Shown: positions 17,379-24,634 of the stretch, in pieces
How positions within the stretch are numbered: position 1 is the first letter of the stretch
Layout: each line of letters begins with the position of its first letter
Origin: JBHIFB01 sp046760905
GTDB taxonomy: Bacteria; Gemmatimonadota; CAZMKB01
Assembly: GCA_046760905.1 (NCBI GenBank)
Contig: JBHIFB010000020.1
Span: forward strand, 1-31,069
Length of the DNA: 31,069 nucleotides
Direction of reading: 5' to 3'
Made by a program: the position numbers and the translations under genes
Notes under the pieces: generated by a model
Database searches by the model: none
What the model saw: the letters and a program-made list of their open reading frames with translations, nothing else
What the model was told of the DNA's origin: nothing

Positions 17379-17697
17379 GAGGCGAAAAAGCGGTGTCAGG
17401 GCAACGTCCCTCTGGTGATTTCAATGACACATGCCGAGTCGGAAGATTCGACGAAAATGCGTTCGTTTCCATCGGCAGTGAGCTCCTGGCATCCCAAAGG
17501 CTTCCCTGTCTATTCCCGATCTGATCGTGAAATTCCATGCATGCTCGGCCTAACAAATATTCATTCGCCCTTGTATCTTACTCTTTCACAACAAAGGAGC
17601 GCATCAGGCAAGAGCTGGTTTGGAGGCACGCCTCTTGCTAATGCCAGCGACGTGCTCTCTCCGGATACCTGGATGAGGATGATCAAGGATAAGAAGA
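17379..17697. other. Divergent intergenic region of about 320 bp
   Basis: The region lies between the GT39 promoter and the lamin-tail protein gene. The GT39 promoter sits at its left edge and a ribosome-binding site (AAGGAT, 17685-17690) at its right edge. No convincing plus-strand promoter, terminator, RNA gene or conserved small protein was seen. Open frames across it give low-complexity, unfamiliar peptides. Confidence 0.5.
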
Positions 17698-19491
17698 ATG
17701 CAAATTATTCGGATAATGGCCGTATCATTTATGTTTCTCTTAACTGCAGTTGAAATCGCAGAGACCATGGTGATAAACGAAGTGCTGTCAAATGCCCCGG
17801 GGCAGGATTCAGGAAGCGGAACACCCGGGGATCGGTTCGAATTCATCGAGCTTTTCAACGGCACAGATGTGAGTCTGGATCTGTCAGGGTGGTTTATAGA
17901 TGATGGAGATTCGAGGGACGAAATCAGGCCCTGGGAAGAGCCCACACTTCCCTGGCCCGGGGTTTTAACAGGTACGGCCATTCTTAGTCCAGGCCATTTT
18001 GCACTGGTGGTCGATCCGGAAGTGACTGATTCGGGCCCACTATTTCCCTATCCAGTACCGGAATCGACACTTGTGCTCACGGTTTCAAATACGACATTGG
18101 GTGATGGTCTTTCAGTAAACGATCCAGTCTCACTTCTTAATTCAGAGGGGAGTGTGATAGACACATACGGAACACCCGATTTGGATGATGGCTTTCCCTA
18201 TGATCCTGGAGATGGAATCTCCCTCGAAAGGTTAGATCCATCTTCCGACGATTCTCCTGTTAACTGGGGCCCCTGTATATCTCCGCCGGGAGCCACACCC
18301 GGTGCGGTGAATAGCCTCACACGTACAATCGATGCGGTGATAATCGATGGAGTGCTCACCCCATCGAAAAGGAATCCTGAATCCACAGAAACAATACGGC
18401 TGAGCTGTACGGTATCGAATTTTGGGAGAGATGCCCTGCCAGCGGTGTCGGTGGGATTTTTTTCCGGAGAGGGTCTTTCTCCCATCATCGATGAGACATC
18501 CAAATTCACAGTGAAAAATGTCCCTTCAGGAATGTTGCCTGGAGATAGTGTGAAGGTGGAAGCTTCCTGGTCTAGCGCAAAGTCGGGGTTCTATTCATTC
18601 ATGGCTGTCGTAGGAACTACCGGTGATGATTTCAGAGACAATGACACTGCGCGGACAAGGGTGAGGGTAGGCAGACCGCTTTCACCGATCGTGATAAATG
18701 AAGTTTATGTCTGGAGAGAGGGTGAAGAACCACAATGGATCGAGTTGTACAACAGCAGCTCGGCACTTCTCGAAATCACAGGGTGGCAGTTAGCCGATGA
18801 AGGGAAGAGGGCTTCAGGACTTGTAAATCAGAAAGTCTTCGTTCCAGGTCATTCCTATCTAATCATCACGGGAAACAGGGACGAGTTCAATGTCCGTAAC
18901 CCGGACGTGCCCCCGTTCAAGGTCGAGGAAGCGACCCCGTTTCCGGTCTTTAACAAGGGCGGTGATTCTGTGGTTCTGTGTGACCAATGGGGTATGAGGA
19001 TAGATTCTCTAAGTTATGGAGGGGCGCCGGATGATGGTGTTGGTGTGTCGTGGGAGAGGGTCAGTGCCGGCGTCCACTCCTTCATTCTCGCCAACTGGAC
19101 ACTTTCGCTCGATCCAGACGGGAGTACTCCGGGAAGGGCAAACAGCGTTGCAATGAAAAGCATACCGTCTGAGAGAGCCCTCGAAGTGCGGCCTCGAGTG
19201 ATTACGCCGGACGGCGATGGAAGGGATGACCGGGCCCGCATTTCATACAGAGTGCCTTACCTCTCTGCTACCGTGTCCTTGAGGGTGTTCACGAGCACGG
19301 GAATTGAAGTCGCCACGATAGTTAAGGGGGTAAAAGCCTCCGGTGAGGGTTCCTTCCTCTGGGATGGGAAGGGGAATGACGGGATTGTCGTTCCCACCGG
19401 GCTATATATCCTGCTCCTCGAAACCCTCGAGGAGGACACCGAGAGGATGTCTGTGCTAAAGAGTGCCGTGGTAGTGGCTCCCCGGTTTTAA
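17698..19491 (+). CDS. Secreted lamin-tail-domain protein with FlgD-like C-terminal Ig domain
   Basis: A 597-residue exported protein. A short basic start and a hydrophobic run (about 5-20) form a signal peptide. Two lamin-tail domains follow, at about 24-207 (VINEVLSN; FIELFNGTDVSLDLSGW) and 330-485 (IVINEVYVW; WIELYNSSSALLEITGW). They flank a CARDB/Ig-like domain at about 211-325 (LSCTVSNFG). The C-terminal module, about 495-595, begins VITPDGDGRDD and contains LWDGKGNDGIVVPTGLY, the FlgD-Ig/CHU_C-type domain often found at the end of secreted proteins in FCB bacteria, where related domains act in type IX export or surface anchoring. No enzymatic motif was seen; a structural or adhesive surface role is likely. 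The AAGGAT ribosome-binding site is 7 nt before the start. A strong terminator follows the stop. Confidence 0.8.
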   Translation: MQIIRIMAVSFMFLLTAVEIAETMVINEVLSNAPGQDSGSGTPGDRFEFIELFNGTDVSLDLSGWFIDDGDSRDEIRPWEEPTLPWPGVLTGTAILSPGHFALVVDPEVTDSGPLFPYPVPESTLVLTVSNTTLGDGLSVNDPVSLLNSEGSVIDTYGTPDLDDGFPYDPGDGISLERLDPSSDDSPVNWGPCISPPGATPGAVNSLTRTIDAVIIDGVLTPSKRNPESTETIRLSCTVSNFGRDALPAVSVGFFSGEGLSPIIDETSKFTVKNVPSGMLPGDSVKVEASWSSAKSGFYSFMAVVGTTGDDFRDNDTARTRVRVGRPLSPIVINEVYVWREGEEPQWIELYNSSSALLEITGWQLADEGKRASGLVNQKVFVPGHSYLIITGNRDEFNVRNPDVPPFKVEEATPFPVFNKGGDSVVLCDQWGMRIDSLSYGGAPDDGVGVSWERVSAGVHSFILANWTLSLDPDGSTPGRANSVAMKSIPSERALEVRPRVITPDGDGRDDRARISYRVPYLSATVSLRVFTSTGIEVATIVKGVKASGEGSFLWDGKGNDGIVVPTGLYILLLETLEEDTERMSVLKSAVVVAPRF

Positions 19492-19495
19492 TCGA

Positions 19496-19539
19496 AGGGC
19501 GCTTAACTATTTAAAGCTATCAGGGAAGCGCCCCTTTTT
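19496..19539 (+). terminator. Rho-independent terminator after the lamin-tail gene
   Basis: A perfect 8-bp stem GGGCGCTT (19497-19504) / AAGCGCCC (19526-19533) with a 21-nt loop is followed by C and a run of five T. It begins a few nucleotides after the stop codon of the lamin-tail gene. The loop is longer than ideal, so some read-through into the next gene is possible. Confidence 0.7.
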
Positions 19540-19560
19540 CGCTAAGACCGGAATCCAGCC

Positions 19561-19580
19561 CTTTTCAGACCGCTGAAAAG
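19561..19580. repeat. Perfect 8-bp inverted repeat before the PorV-like gene
   Basis: CTTTTCAG (19561-19568) and CTGAAAAG (19573-19580) are exact reverse complements with a 4-nt spacer. No T run follows on either strand, so it is not a standard terminator. Its place between the terminator and the next gene suggests an operator or an mRNA hairpin in the leader. Confidence 0.6.
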
Positions 19581-19631
19581 GTGTTTCTCAGTGTCCTGCA
19601 AATGATGAAATGGCCCATCAATAGCACTGAA

Positions 19632-20459
19632 ATGGGGAAAACATCGATCACCATCCTTCTATGCATCTGTCTCCTGCAAGAGTCCGTCTTCTCGCTCCCG
19701 CTGTTCGAGGCGAGGGGAGAGGGTGCGGAATCCACAGGATTGGGAAGGTGCAGCGTCCTGCTGCGGGGTGTCGCATTCTCAGGTGTTAACAACCCAGCCT
19801 TGACTGGAGAAACAGGCCTTCTGACGATTTCGTGGTCTTTTGCAAGGCCCTATTCCGTTCCCGGTCTCGTCCTCGGTTCCCTTTGGGCCTCGAAGGGATG
19901 GAAGAGGACCGGATTCGGCGCGGGCTTTTCCTTTTACGGGAACGATATTTACCGGGAGGAAGCATTGACCATCAGTGCGGGATTCAGGCCTCTGACCTCG
20001 GGCTTCGGGGCTTCCCTCTCCCTGAAGAGGGTTTCGATCCAGAACCTGGGTCGGCGATCCTTCGCTTCTATTGCACTTGGGTTCATGTACTCTGAAATGC
20101 CATACGTGGCGATTGGCGGTGTTGTACGAGACCTTATAAAGCTCGGCCATCATATCAAGGATGAAGTTAGATCCACAGGCGCCATTTCCGCATCGATCAG
20201 GTTTCCCAGCACGAACGCGCTTCTCCTTGTGGAATGCAGGGGGAGCAGTAGATATCCTCCATCCATCTCATTGGGCCTGGAAACGAGGCTGTGGAGATCG
20301 GTGGACCTGCGGATGGGGATGGGGAAGAACCCTTCGATTTATTCCGTGGGACTTGGAATTCATATCGCCTTCTTTATCATTGACCTTGGGGTCGAAGAAC
20401 ACACTGTGCTCGGCCAGACGAGGTCGATCTCCATCACGGTCATCCCTTCTTCGATCTGA
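19632..20459 (+). CDS. PorV/PorQ-like outer membrane beta-barrel protein
   Basis: An exported protein of about 275 residues. The signal peptide (MGKTSITILLCICLL then LQESVFS) argues for this ATG, although GTG 19581 and ATG 19605 are open alternatives. After the signal comes GRCSVLLRGVAFSGVNNPAL, the asparagine-proline-alanine turn that marks PorV/PorQ/UPF0164-type outer membrane proteins. The rest is alternating short amphipathic strands with frequent Gly and aromatic residues, ending in a barrel-like strand. PorV-family proteins carry or accept type IX secretion cargo in some FCB bacteria, but many paralogues have no known role. The gene is followed after 5 nt by the HhH-barrel gene, so the two are surely co-transcribed. 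Confidence 0.65.
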   Translation: MGKTSITILLCICLLQESVFSLPLFEARGEGAESTGLGRCSVLLRGVAFSGVNNPALTGETGLLTISWSFARPYSVPGLVLGSLWASKGWKRTGFGAGFSFYGNDIYREEALTISAGFRPLTSGFGASLSLKRVSIQNLGRRSFASIALGFMYSEMPYVAIGGVVRDLIKLGHHIKDEVRSTGAISASIRFPSTNALLLVECRGSSRYPPSISLGLETRLWRSVDLRMGMGKNPSIYSVGLGIHIAFFIIDLGVEEHTVLGQTRSISITVIPSSI

Positions 20460-20464
20460 CGCAG

Positions 20465-22171
20465 ATGCTCCTGGTTTGCCTCTTACTCATTTTCCTTCCG
20501 TTGAAAGATCTGCATTCACAGGGGAGCGCTTCTGATTACATCGAGGATCTCTCTGAGCATAGCGGCTTCGATGTGTGGGAACGACTCGAAGATCTGAGAA
20601 TCGATCCCATCGGGATCAACAAGGCTCAGAAGCGGGATCTTCTCCAGATACCATGGATCGATCCGTTTCTCGCAGGGAGGATCATCGAGTATAGGAAAAA
20701 GAAAGGTGGATTCACAAACCTGGAGGAACTTCTAGAGGTGGAGGGTGTGAGCGAAAGCATCTACCTGAGGACGGTTCCTTACCTGAAACTGGATCGGAAG
20801 CTGGATATGATGATGAGACTGGATACCAGGAAAAAAGCTGAAGCTGATGATGTGAAAATGAAGCTAACCACCTCCGGAGGGAATTTCACTTCGGGGCTCA
20901 AAGCCGCCAGATACTATGATGGCGCAAGCAGCCTTAGCGGCTACCTCCTCACGGAGGTTCCCTTCTGTAGAAGCGCCTCTGTACTCGTCGGCGACATGTA
21001 CCTCCGATTGGGCCAGGGGCTTGTCTCGTGGTCTGCTTTCGGTGCATTGCGTTCACCGGACAGACCCATTGTCTATCCGCTCGCAGGTGGGGGATTGAGA
21101 GGGACGACAAGCATAGTGGGGAAAAACGTGCAGCGCGGCGTAGCTGTGAAATTCTCCAGAGATTCGTTTCACATCACTCTTTCAAATACAATGGCTAGAA
21201 ATGGCGGTGGAAAAAGGCGGATCAATGCGGTTACGTGCACGGTAGAACCTAATGAGAGGGTGCGATGCGAAGGTTCAATCCTGTCACTGGGAGATGGGGT
21301 TCTTTTCACGGGCGGGATGCTTGAATTCGAGTTCGAAGCGGGTACCGGATTTGCGGAGGTCGTAAGGAGGTCGCCAGGCGGTCACAGTATGTTGTTTGGA
21401 CTCCAGCGGACATCGGCATCCACCTCCTTCCTCATCCTCTACCGTCGCCTCTCCCCCGATTATCTCGCCCCGCTCGGTTTTGACATGTCCCTTGGCGGAA
21501 CCGGGATGGGCAACTTTGAAGCGCTGTACACAGGACTCATGGTGGGCAAGGGAAAAACAGTGGAATTAGCATTCTACAGGGACATCGGTAGAAGAATCTA
21601 TACGGGGAGGTCTTACACTCCCACACGATTTGACTATCTTTCAATCTCCCTGAAACTGAGGCCTTTCCAGAGGTTCACTTCACGTTTTTCCCTGCGCCAG
21701 GAGGAGGATGAGTCACACAGCGGTTCGGGGCATCGTGAAAGGCAATCCAGAATCAGATGGGATCTGACACTTAGGCCTGCTTCCGGACTCACCCTGAGGA
21801 CCAGGACTCAACTTTCCCGTGGTAAGGACGGAGAGGAGAACTGGCAATCGTCCCTATACTTCGCCGAATTGAGGACTAGAGCCCCTCTGGGATTCGATGT
21901 GAGATCCCGGTTTACTACATATAACTGCAGTGATGGTGGTTATCTTTATATAGCAGAAGGCGGCCTTCCCGAAAGATCACTCATCATGAGGCTCTCAGGT
22001 GAGGGTGAGACCTACCAGATGGTCATTTCAAAAAGGATAGGGGATAGCTGGGTTGCACGGTTGAAACTGTCAAATGTGGTGCGCAGGAGAGATAAATATG
22101 AGAGAGGATTCGAATTCGAAAACTGGCTGGCAGAGTACTCCACCGAGTTTCAGTTAGAGTGCAGGTTTTGA
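20465..22171 (+). CDS. Outer membrane protein with N-terminal ComEA-like helix-hairpin-helix domain
   Basis: A 568-residue exported protein. A signal peptide (about 1-19) is followed by a tandem helix-hairpin-helix region at about 43-110 with the ComEA/GspK layout: INKAQKRDLLQIPWIDP, GRIIEYRKKKGGF, LEELLEVEGVSES. The hairpin glycines that contact DNA in ComEA (GIG) are replaced by WID and GVS, so DNA binding is doubtful. The remaining 450 residues are rich in alternating hydrophobic and polar strands and end in F-x-C-x-F (LECRF), as expected for an outer-membrane barrel. This combination matches an uncharacterised family common in Bacteroidetes, Ignavibacteria and relatives. It begins 5 nt after the PorV-like gene and converges on the DUF3467 gene. 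Confidence 0.7.
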   Translation: MLLVCLLLIFLPLKDLHSQGSASDYIEDLSEHSGFDVWERLEDLRIDPIGINKAQKRDLLQIPWIDPFLAGRIIEYRKKKGGFTNLEELLEVEGVSESIYLRTVPYLKLDRKLDMMMRLDTRKKAEADDVKMKLTTSGGNFTSGLKAARYYDGASSLSGYLLTEVPFCRSASVLVGDMYLRLGQGLVSWSAFGALRSPDRPIVYPLAGGGLRGTTSIVGKNVQRGVAVKFSRDSFHITLSNTMARNGGGKRRINAVTCTVEPNERVRCEGSILSLGDGVLFTGGMLEFEFEAGTGFAEVVRRSPGGHSMLFGLQRTSASTSFLILYRRLSPDYLAPLGFDMSLGGTGMGNFEALYTGLMVGKGKTVELAFYRDIGRRIYTGRSYTPTRFDYLSISLKLRPFQRFTSRFSLRQEEDESHSGSGHRERQSRIRWDLTLRPASGLTLRTRTQLSRGKDGEENWQSSLYFAELRTRAPLGFDVRSRFTTYNCSDGGYLYIAEGGLPERSLIMRLSGEGETYQMVISKRIGDSWVARLKLSNVVRRRDKYERGFEFENWLAEYSTEFQLECRF

Positions 22172-22186
22172 AATGGCGCCATTAAC

Positions 22187-22498
22187 TTATTCTTCCTGTT
22201 TGCTTCCTAACTGGAAGCCGATGTTCTTGCCCTCCTTACCCTGCAAGGCTATGGTACCGAATTTATCCTCGTATTTCCTTATATTGTCGCTTAACACCTT
22301 CTCCAGCGATTTTGTATGCTGAGGTGTCATTACTATTCTCGCGTATACCTTGGCCTTTGGAACTCCGGGCATCACCCTTGCGAAGTCCAGGAGAAATTCG
22401 GAAGGCGTGTGGGTTATGAGAACGAAGTTCGAGTATATACCCTCCGCTTCCTTCTCACCCAGCTCAACGTTCAGCTTTCTGGATTGCTCCGGTTTCAT
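22187..22498 (-). CDS. DUF3467 domain-containing protein
   Basis: A small acidic protein of 103 residues belonging to the DUF3467 family, recognised from YSNFVLITHTPSEFLLDFA, VYARIVMTPQHTKSL and the following amphipathic helix. The family is widespread in bacteria and archaea and has no established function; fold resemblance to small regulatory or tubulin-like partner proteins has not been shown. GTG 22513 is in frame, but AAGGAG is well spaced only for the ATG at 22498, which is preferred. It has its own promoter and diverges from the PTS IIA gene. Confidence 0.85.
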   Translation of the reverse strand: MKPEQSRKLNVELGEKEAEGIYSNFVLITHTPSEFLLDFARVMPGVPKAKVYARIVMTPQHTKSLEKVLSDNIRKYEDKFGTIALQGKEGKNIGFQLGSKQEE

Positions 22499-22531
22499 CT
22501 CATCTCCTTTCACACGTCAGTTTTTCCACTT

Positions 22532-22560
22532 AACATAATCCGGAAGATGCGGCAAGTCAA
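22532..22560 (-). promoter_or_regulatory. Minus-strand sigma70-type promoter of the DUF3467 gene
   Basis: TTGACT (22560-22555) and TATGTT (22537-22532), read on the minus strand, are 17 bp apart. The leader to the ATG at 22498 is only about 25 nt and carries the AAGGAG ribosome-binding site. Confidence 0.6.
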
Positions 22561-22679
22561 TCTATGACTTCAGACCCTGCCTGATCAATGAAGAAGCGTT
22601 AATTCGATATTAATGCAAATCAACCAAAGCGGCAGCCGATCCTAGAGGCTTGAAAAGGGGGATACTGTGGTGCCATAAC

Positions 22680-22708
22680 TTGAAAAATTCGCCTCGATTG
22701 AATACATT
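22680..22708 (+). promoter_or_regulatory. Sigma70-type promoter of the PTS IIA gene
   Basis: TTGAAA (22680-22685) and TACATT (22703-22708) are 17 bp apart. Transcription would start near 22715, downstream of the ATG at 22650, which supports the start at 22752. Confidence 0.5.
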
Positions 22709-22751
22709 CTTCCTGTTCTTAATTTTAAATCGATCGGTTGGAAGATCGACG

Positions 22752-23249
22752 ATGAACATCTCAAGATTCCTGAAGCCGGAACTTATAAAGCTCGAACTCG
22801 AGTATCAGAAAGAGCTCGAGGACGAAGAGCCGACGCCGAAAGCCCTCTGGGAGATAAAACGTGGGATTCTGGAGGAGCTTGTTGACCTCCTCTGTCTTTC
22901 AGGCGAGATTCGTAACAGGAGCAAGGCATTACAGGATCTTTACAACAGGGAGAGGAAAGCCACTACTGCCCTGGGGCGTGGTGTTGCAATCCCCCACGTG
23001 AGAACAATCCAGGCGAAATCCTTCGTTATAGGCTTTACCAGATCACAGGAAGGACAGTATTTCGACAGCCTCGATGGAAAGCCTGTTCACATCTTCTTTC
23101 CCATGGTCGCCCCTCCCTATGATGATTCTCTCTATTTACGTGTATTCAAAGCGCTCGCAGAACTCGTGAGATATCCCGGTTTCATGGACACTCTGATGGA
23201 GGCTGAGACACCTTTTGAGATCATCAGGGCAATCAAGAGCATAGAATAG
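22752..23249 (+). CDS. PTS system EIIA-type (fructose/mannitol/nitrogen family) protein
   Basis: A 165-residue protein with a PTS_EIIA type-2 domain. The phosphorylated histidine is in GVAIPHVRT (His82), followed by the family strands FVIGFTRSQEG and VHIFFPMVAPP. It has an N-terminal helical extension of about 50 residues. No EIIB, EIIC, HPr or EI gene is nearby, so it is more likely a regulatory phosphoacceptor of the PtsN kind than part of a sugar transporter. The frame extends to 22650, but the promoter at 22680-22708 and GGAAG (22739-22743) place the start at 22752. It is monocistronic and diverges from the DUF3467 gene. Confidence 0.85.
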   Translation: MNISRFLKPELIKLELEYQKELEDEEPTPKALWEIKRGILEELVDLLCLSGEIRNRSKALQDLYNRERKATTALGRGVAIPHVRTIQAKSFVIGFTRSQEGQYFDSLDGKPVHIFFPMVAPPYDDSLYLRVFKALAELVRYPGFMDTLMEAETPFEIIRAIKSIE

Positions 23250-23410
23250 CCAGCAGCGTTTCGAATCAATTGCGCTTGTTGATCCATCCTGTTCTTCAAT
23301 CATAAAGCATACGCTTTCCGTTTCCAAACCTTGATCTTGTTGCTGAAACCTTCCATCTGTGCCGGTCAGTTATTCCGAAAAGTGGTTGATCACTTAGCAC
23401 TTGATACTTG

Positions 23411-23439
23411 TTGACAAACAATAGGTTGTATGTTATCAT
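23411..23439 (+). promoter_or_regulatory. Sigma70-type promoter of the carboxylate-amine ligase / amidohydrolase unit
   Basis: TTGACA (23411-23416) and TATCAT (23434-23439) are separated by 17 bp. A small inverted repeat AAGTG-GTTGAT-CACTT (23380-23395) lies just upstream and could be an operator. The leader is about 55 nt. Confidence 0.65.
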
Positions 23440-23502
23440 GGCGAAATAAAACATTCAGTCTTATTGTATCAGTGGCTTCTATTCTTAAAGGGAGTGATTC
23501 TA

Positions 23503-24627
23503 ATGGCGATCGTGTTCAATTCATCTCCACGCCCAACGATAGGCGTTGAGCTTGAGCTTCAGATCCTCGACCCGGAGACCGGCAAGCTCGTATGTGGTGC
23601 TCCTCGAATACTCGAGATGTACCCGGATCAGAAATGGGTGAAACCGGAACTCATCGAGTCTACGATAGAACTCAACACCGGGATTTGCGAGACGGCCGCC
23701 GAGGTAAGAAAGGATCTGGGGGAGAAGTTGAAGGATCTATGGAAAACCTGCGGCAAACTTGGCTACAACCTTGCCATGGCCGGTACACACCCTTACTCCA
23801 GCTGGTCCGAGCAGTCTATCACTCCCAATGAACGATACCAGAAGCTGGTTGACAGGGTACAATGGCCGGCGAGGAGGCTCATGATTTTTGGCCTGCATGT
23901 TCATATAGGCGTCGGAAGCGGGGAAAAGGCCATCGCGATCTTCAACTCTCTTACGACTTTCATCCCGCATCTCTTGGCTCTCTCGGCGAGTTCCCCATAC
24001 TGGATGAATGAGGACACCGGCATGGCGTCAGTCAGGGTTAAGGTCTTCGAGTCTCTACCCACGGCCGGATTGCCATATCGCTTGATTAATTGGGCCGAGT
24101 TTACCAGATTTATGAAGACTCTGATAGGGGCCGGAGCCATTACGAGCATCCGTGAGGTTTGGTGGGATTTGAGGCCCCATCCAGGCTTCGGAACAGTTGA
24201 GATAAGAGTGTGTGACGGCCTCCCGACGCTCACCGAAGTCGTCTCCCTAGCTGCTTTCATCCAGGCCCTGGTCGTCTGGCTCGGTGAACAGTACGATGAG
24301 GGGATTTACCTCCCTATCCACAGGCATTGGATAGTCCGTGAGAACAAATGGCGTGCGGCCAGGTGGTCAACCGATGCCAGGATCATAGTGGATGAGAACG
24401 GTGGGCAGAGGCTACTGGCAGAGGATATCGAAGAGCTCCTGACGCATCTGATACCGGTAGCCAGAACCCTGAAGGGGGAGGAAGAAATCCTTGGTATAAG
24501 GGATATAGTCAGAGATGGCCCCAGCTACTCCCGGCAGAGGAGAGTATTCAAACAGACGGGAGACTTGAAAGCTGTGGTTGATTCTCTTGTGACTGAACTC
24601 AAAGAAAACAGACCAACACAACTGTAG
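23503..24627 (+). CDS. Carboxylate-amine ligase of the GCS2/YbdK family
   Basis: A 374-residue ATP-grasp-like glutamine-synthetase-fold ligase of the GCS2 family (YbdK type). Key features are IGVELELQ (13-20), FGLHVHIGVG in the middle and WWDLRPHPGFGTVEIRVCDGLPT near 220-245. YbdK proteins show weak glutamate-cysteine ligase activity, while relatives such as EgtA and other GCS2 enzymes make gamma-glutamyl or other amide bonds; the physiological substrate here is unknown. The TTG at 23464 is in frame, but AAGGGAG (23488-23494) fits the ATG at 23503. The gene is followed after 7 nt by an M20 amidohydrolase, which suggests that both act on the same type of amide-linked compound. Confidence 0.88.
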   Translation: MAIVFNSSPRPTIGVELELQILDPETGKLVCGAPRILEMYPDQKWVKPELIESTIELNTGICETAAEVRKDLGEKLKDLWKTCGKLGYNLAMAGTHPYSSWSEQSITPNERYQKLVDRVQWPARRLMIFGLHVHIGVGSGEKAIAIFNSLTTFIPHLLALSASSPYWMNEDTGMASVRVKVFESLPTAGLPYRLINWAEFTRFMKTLIGAGAITSIREVWWDLRPHPGFGTVEIRVCDGLPTLTEVVSLAAFIQALVVWLGEQYDEGIYLPIHRHWIVRENKWRAARWSTDARIIVDENGGQRLLAEDIEELLTHLIPVARTLKGEEEILGIRDIVRDGPSYSRQRRVFKQTGDLKAVVDSLVTELKENRPTQL

Positions 24628-24634
24628 AGAAACT

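Noticed and set aside
17415..17753. Plus-strand frame of 112 codons in the gap before the lamin-tail gene.
   Set aside because: No ribosome-binding site, no recognisable domain, and it overlaps the signal-peptide-coding start of the lamin-tail gene in another frame.
19779..20153. Minus-strand frame of 124 codons opposite the PorV-like gene.
   Set aside because: Charged, disordered-looking translation typical of an antisense shadow; the plus-strand frame has a signal peptide and barrel pattern.
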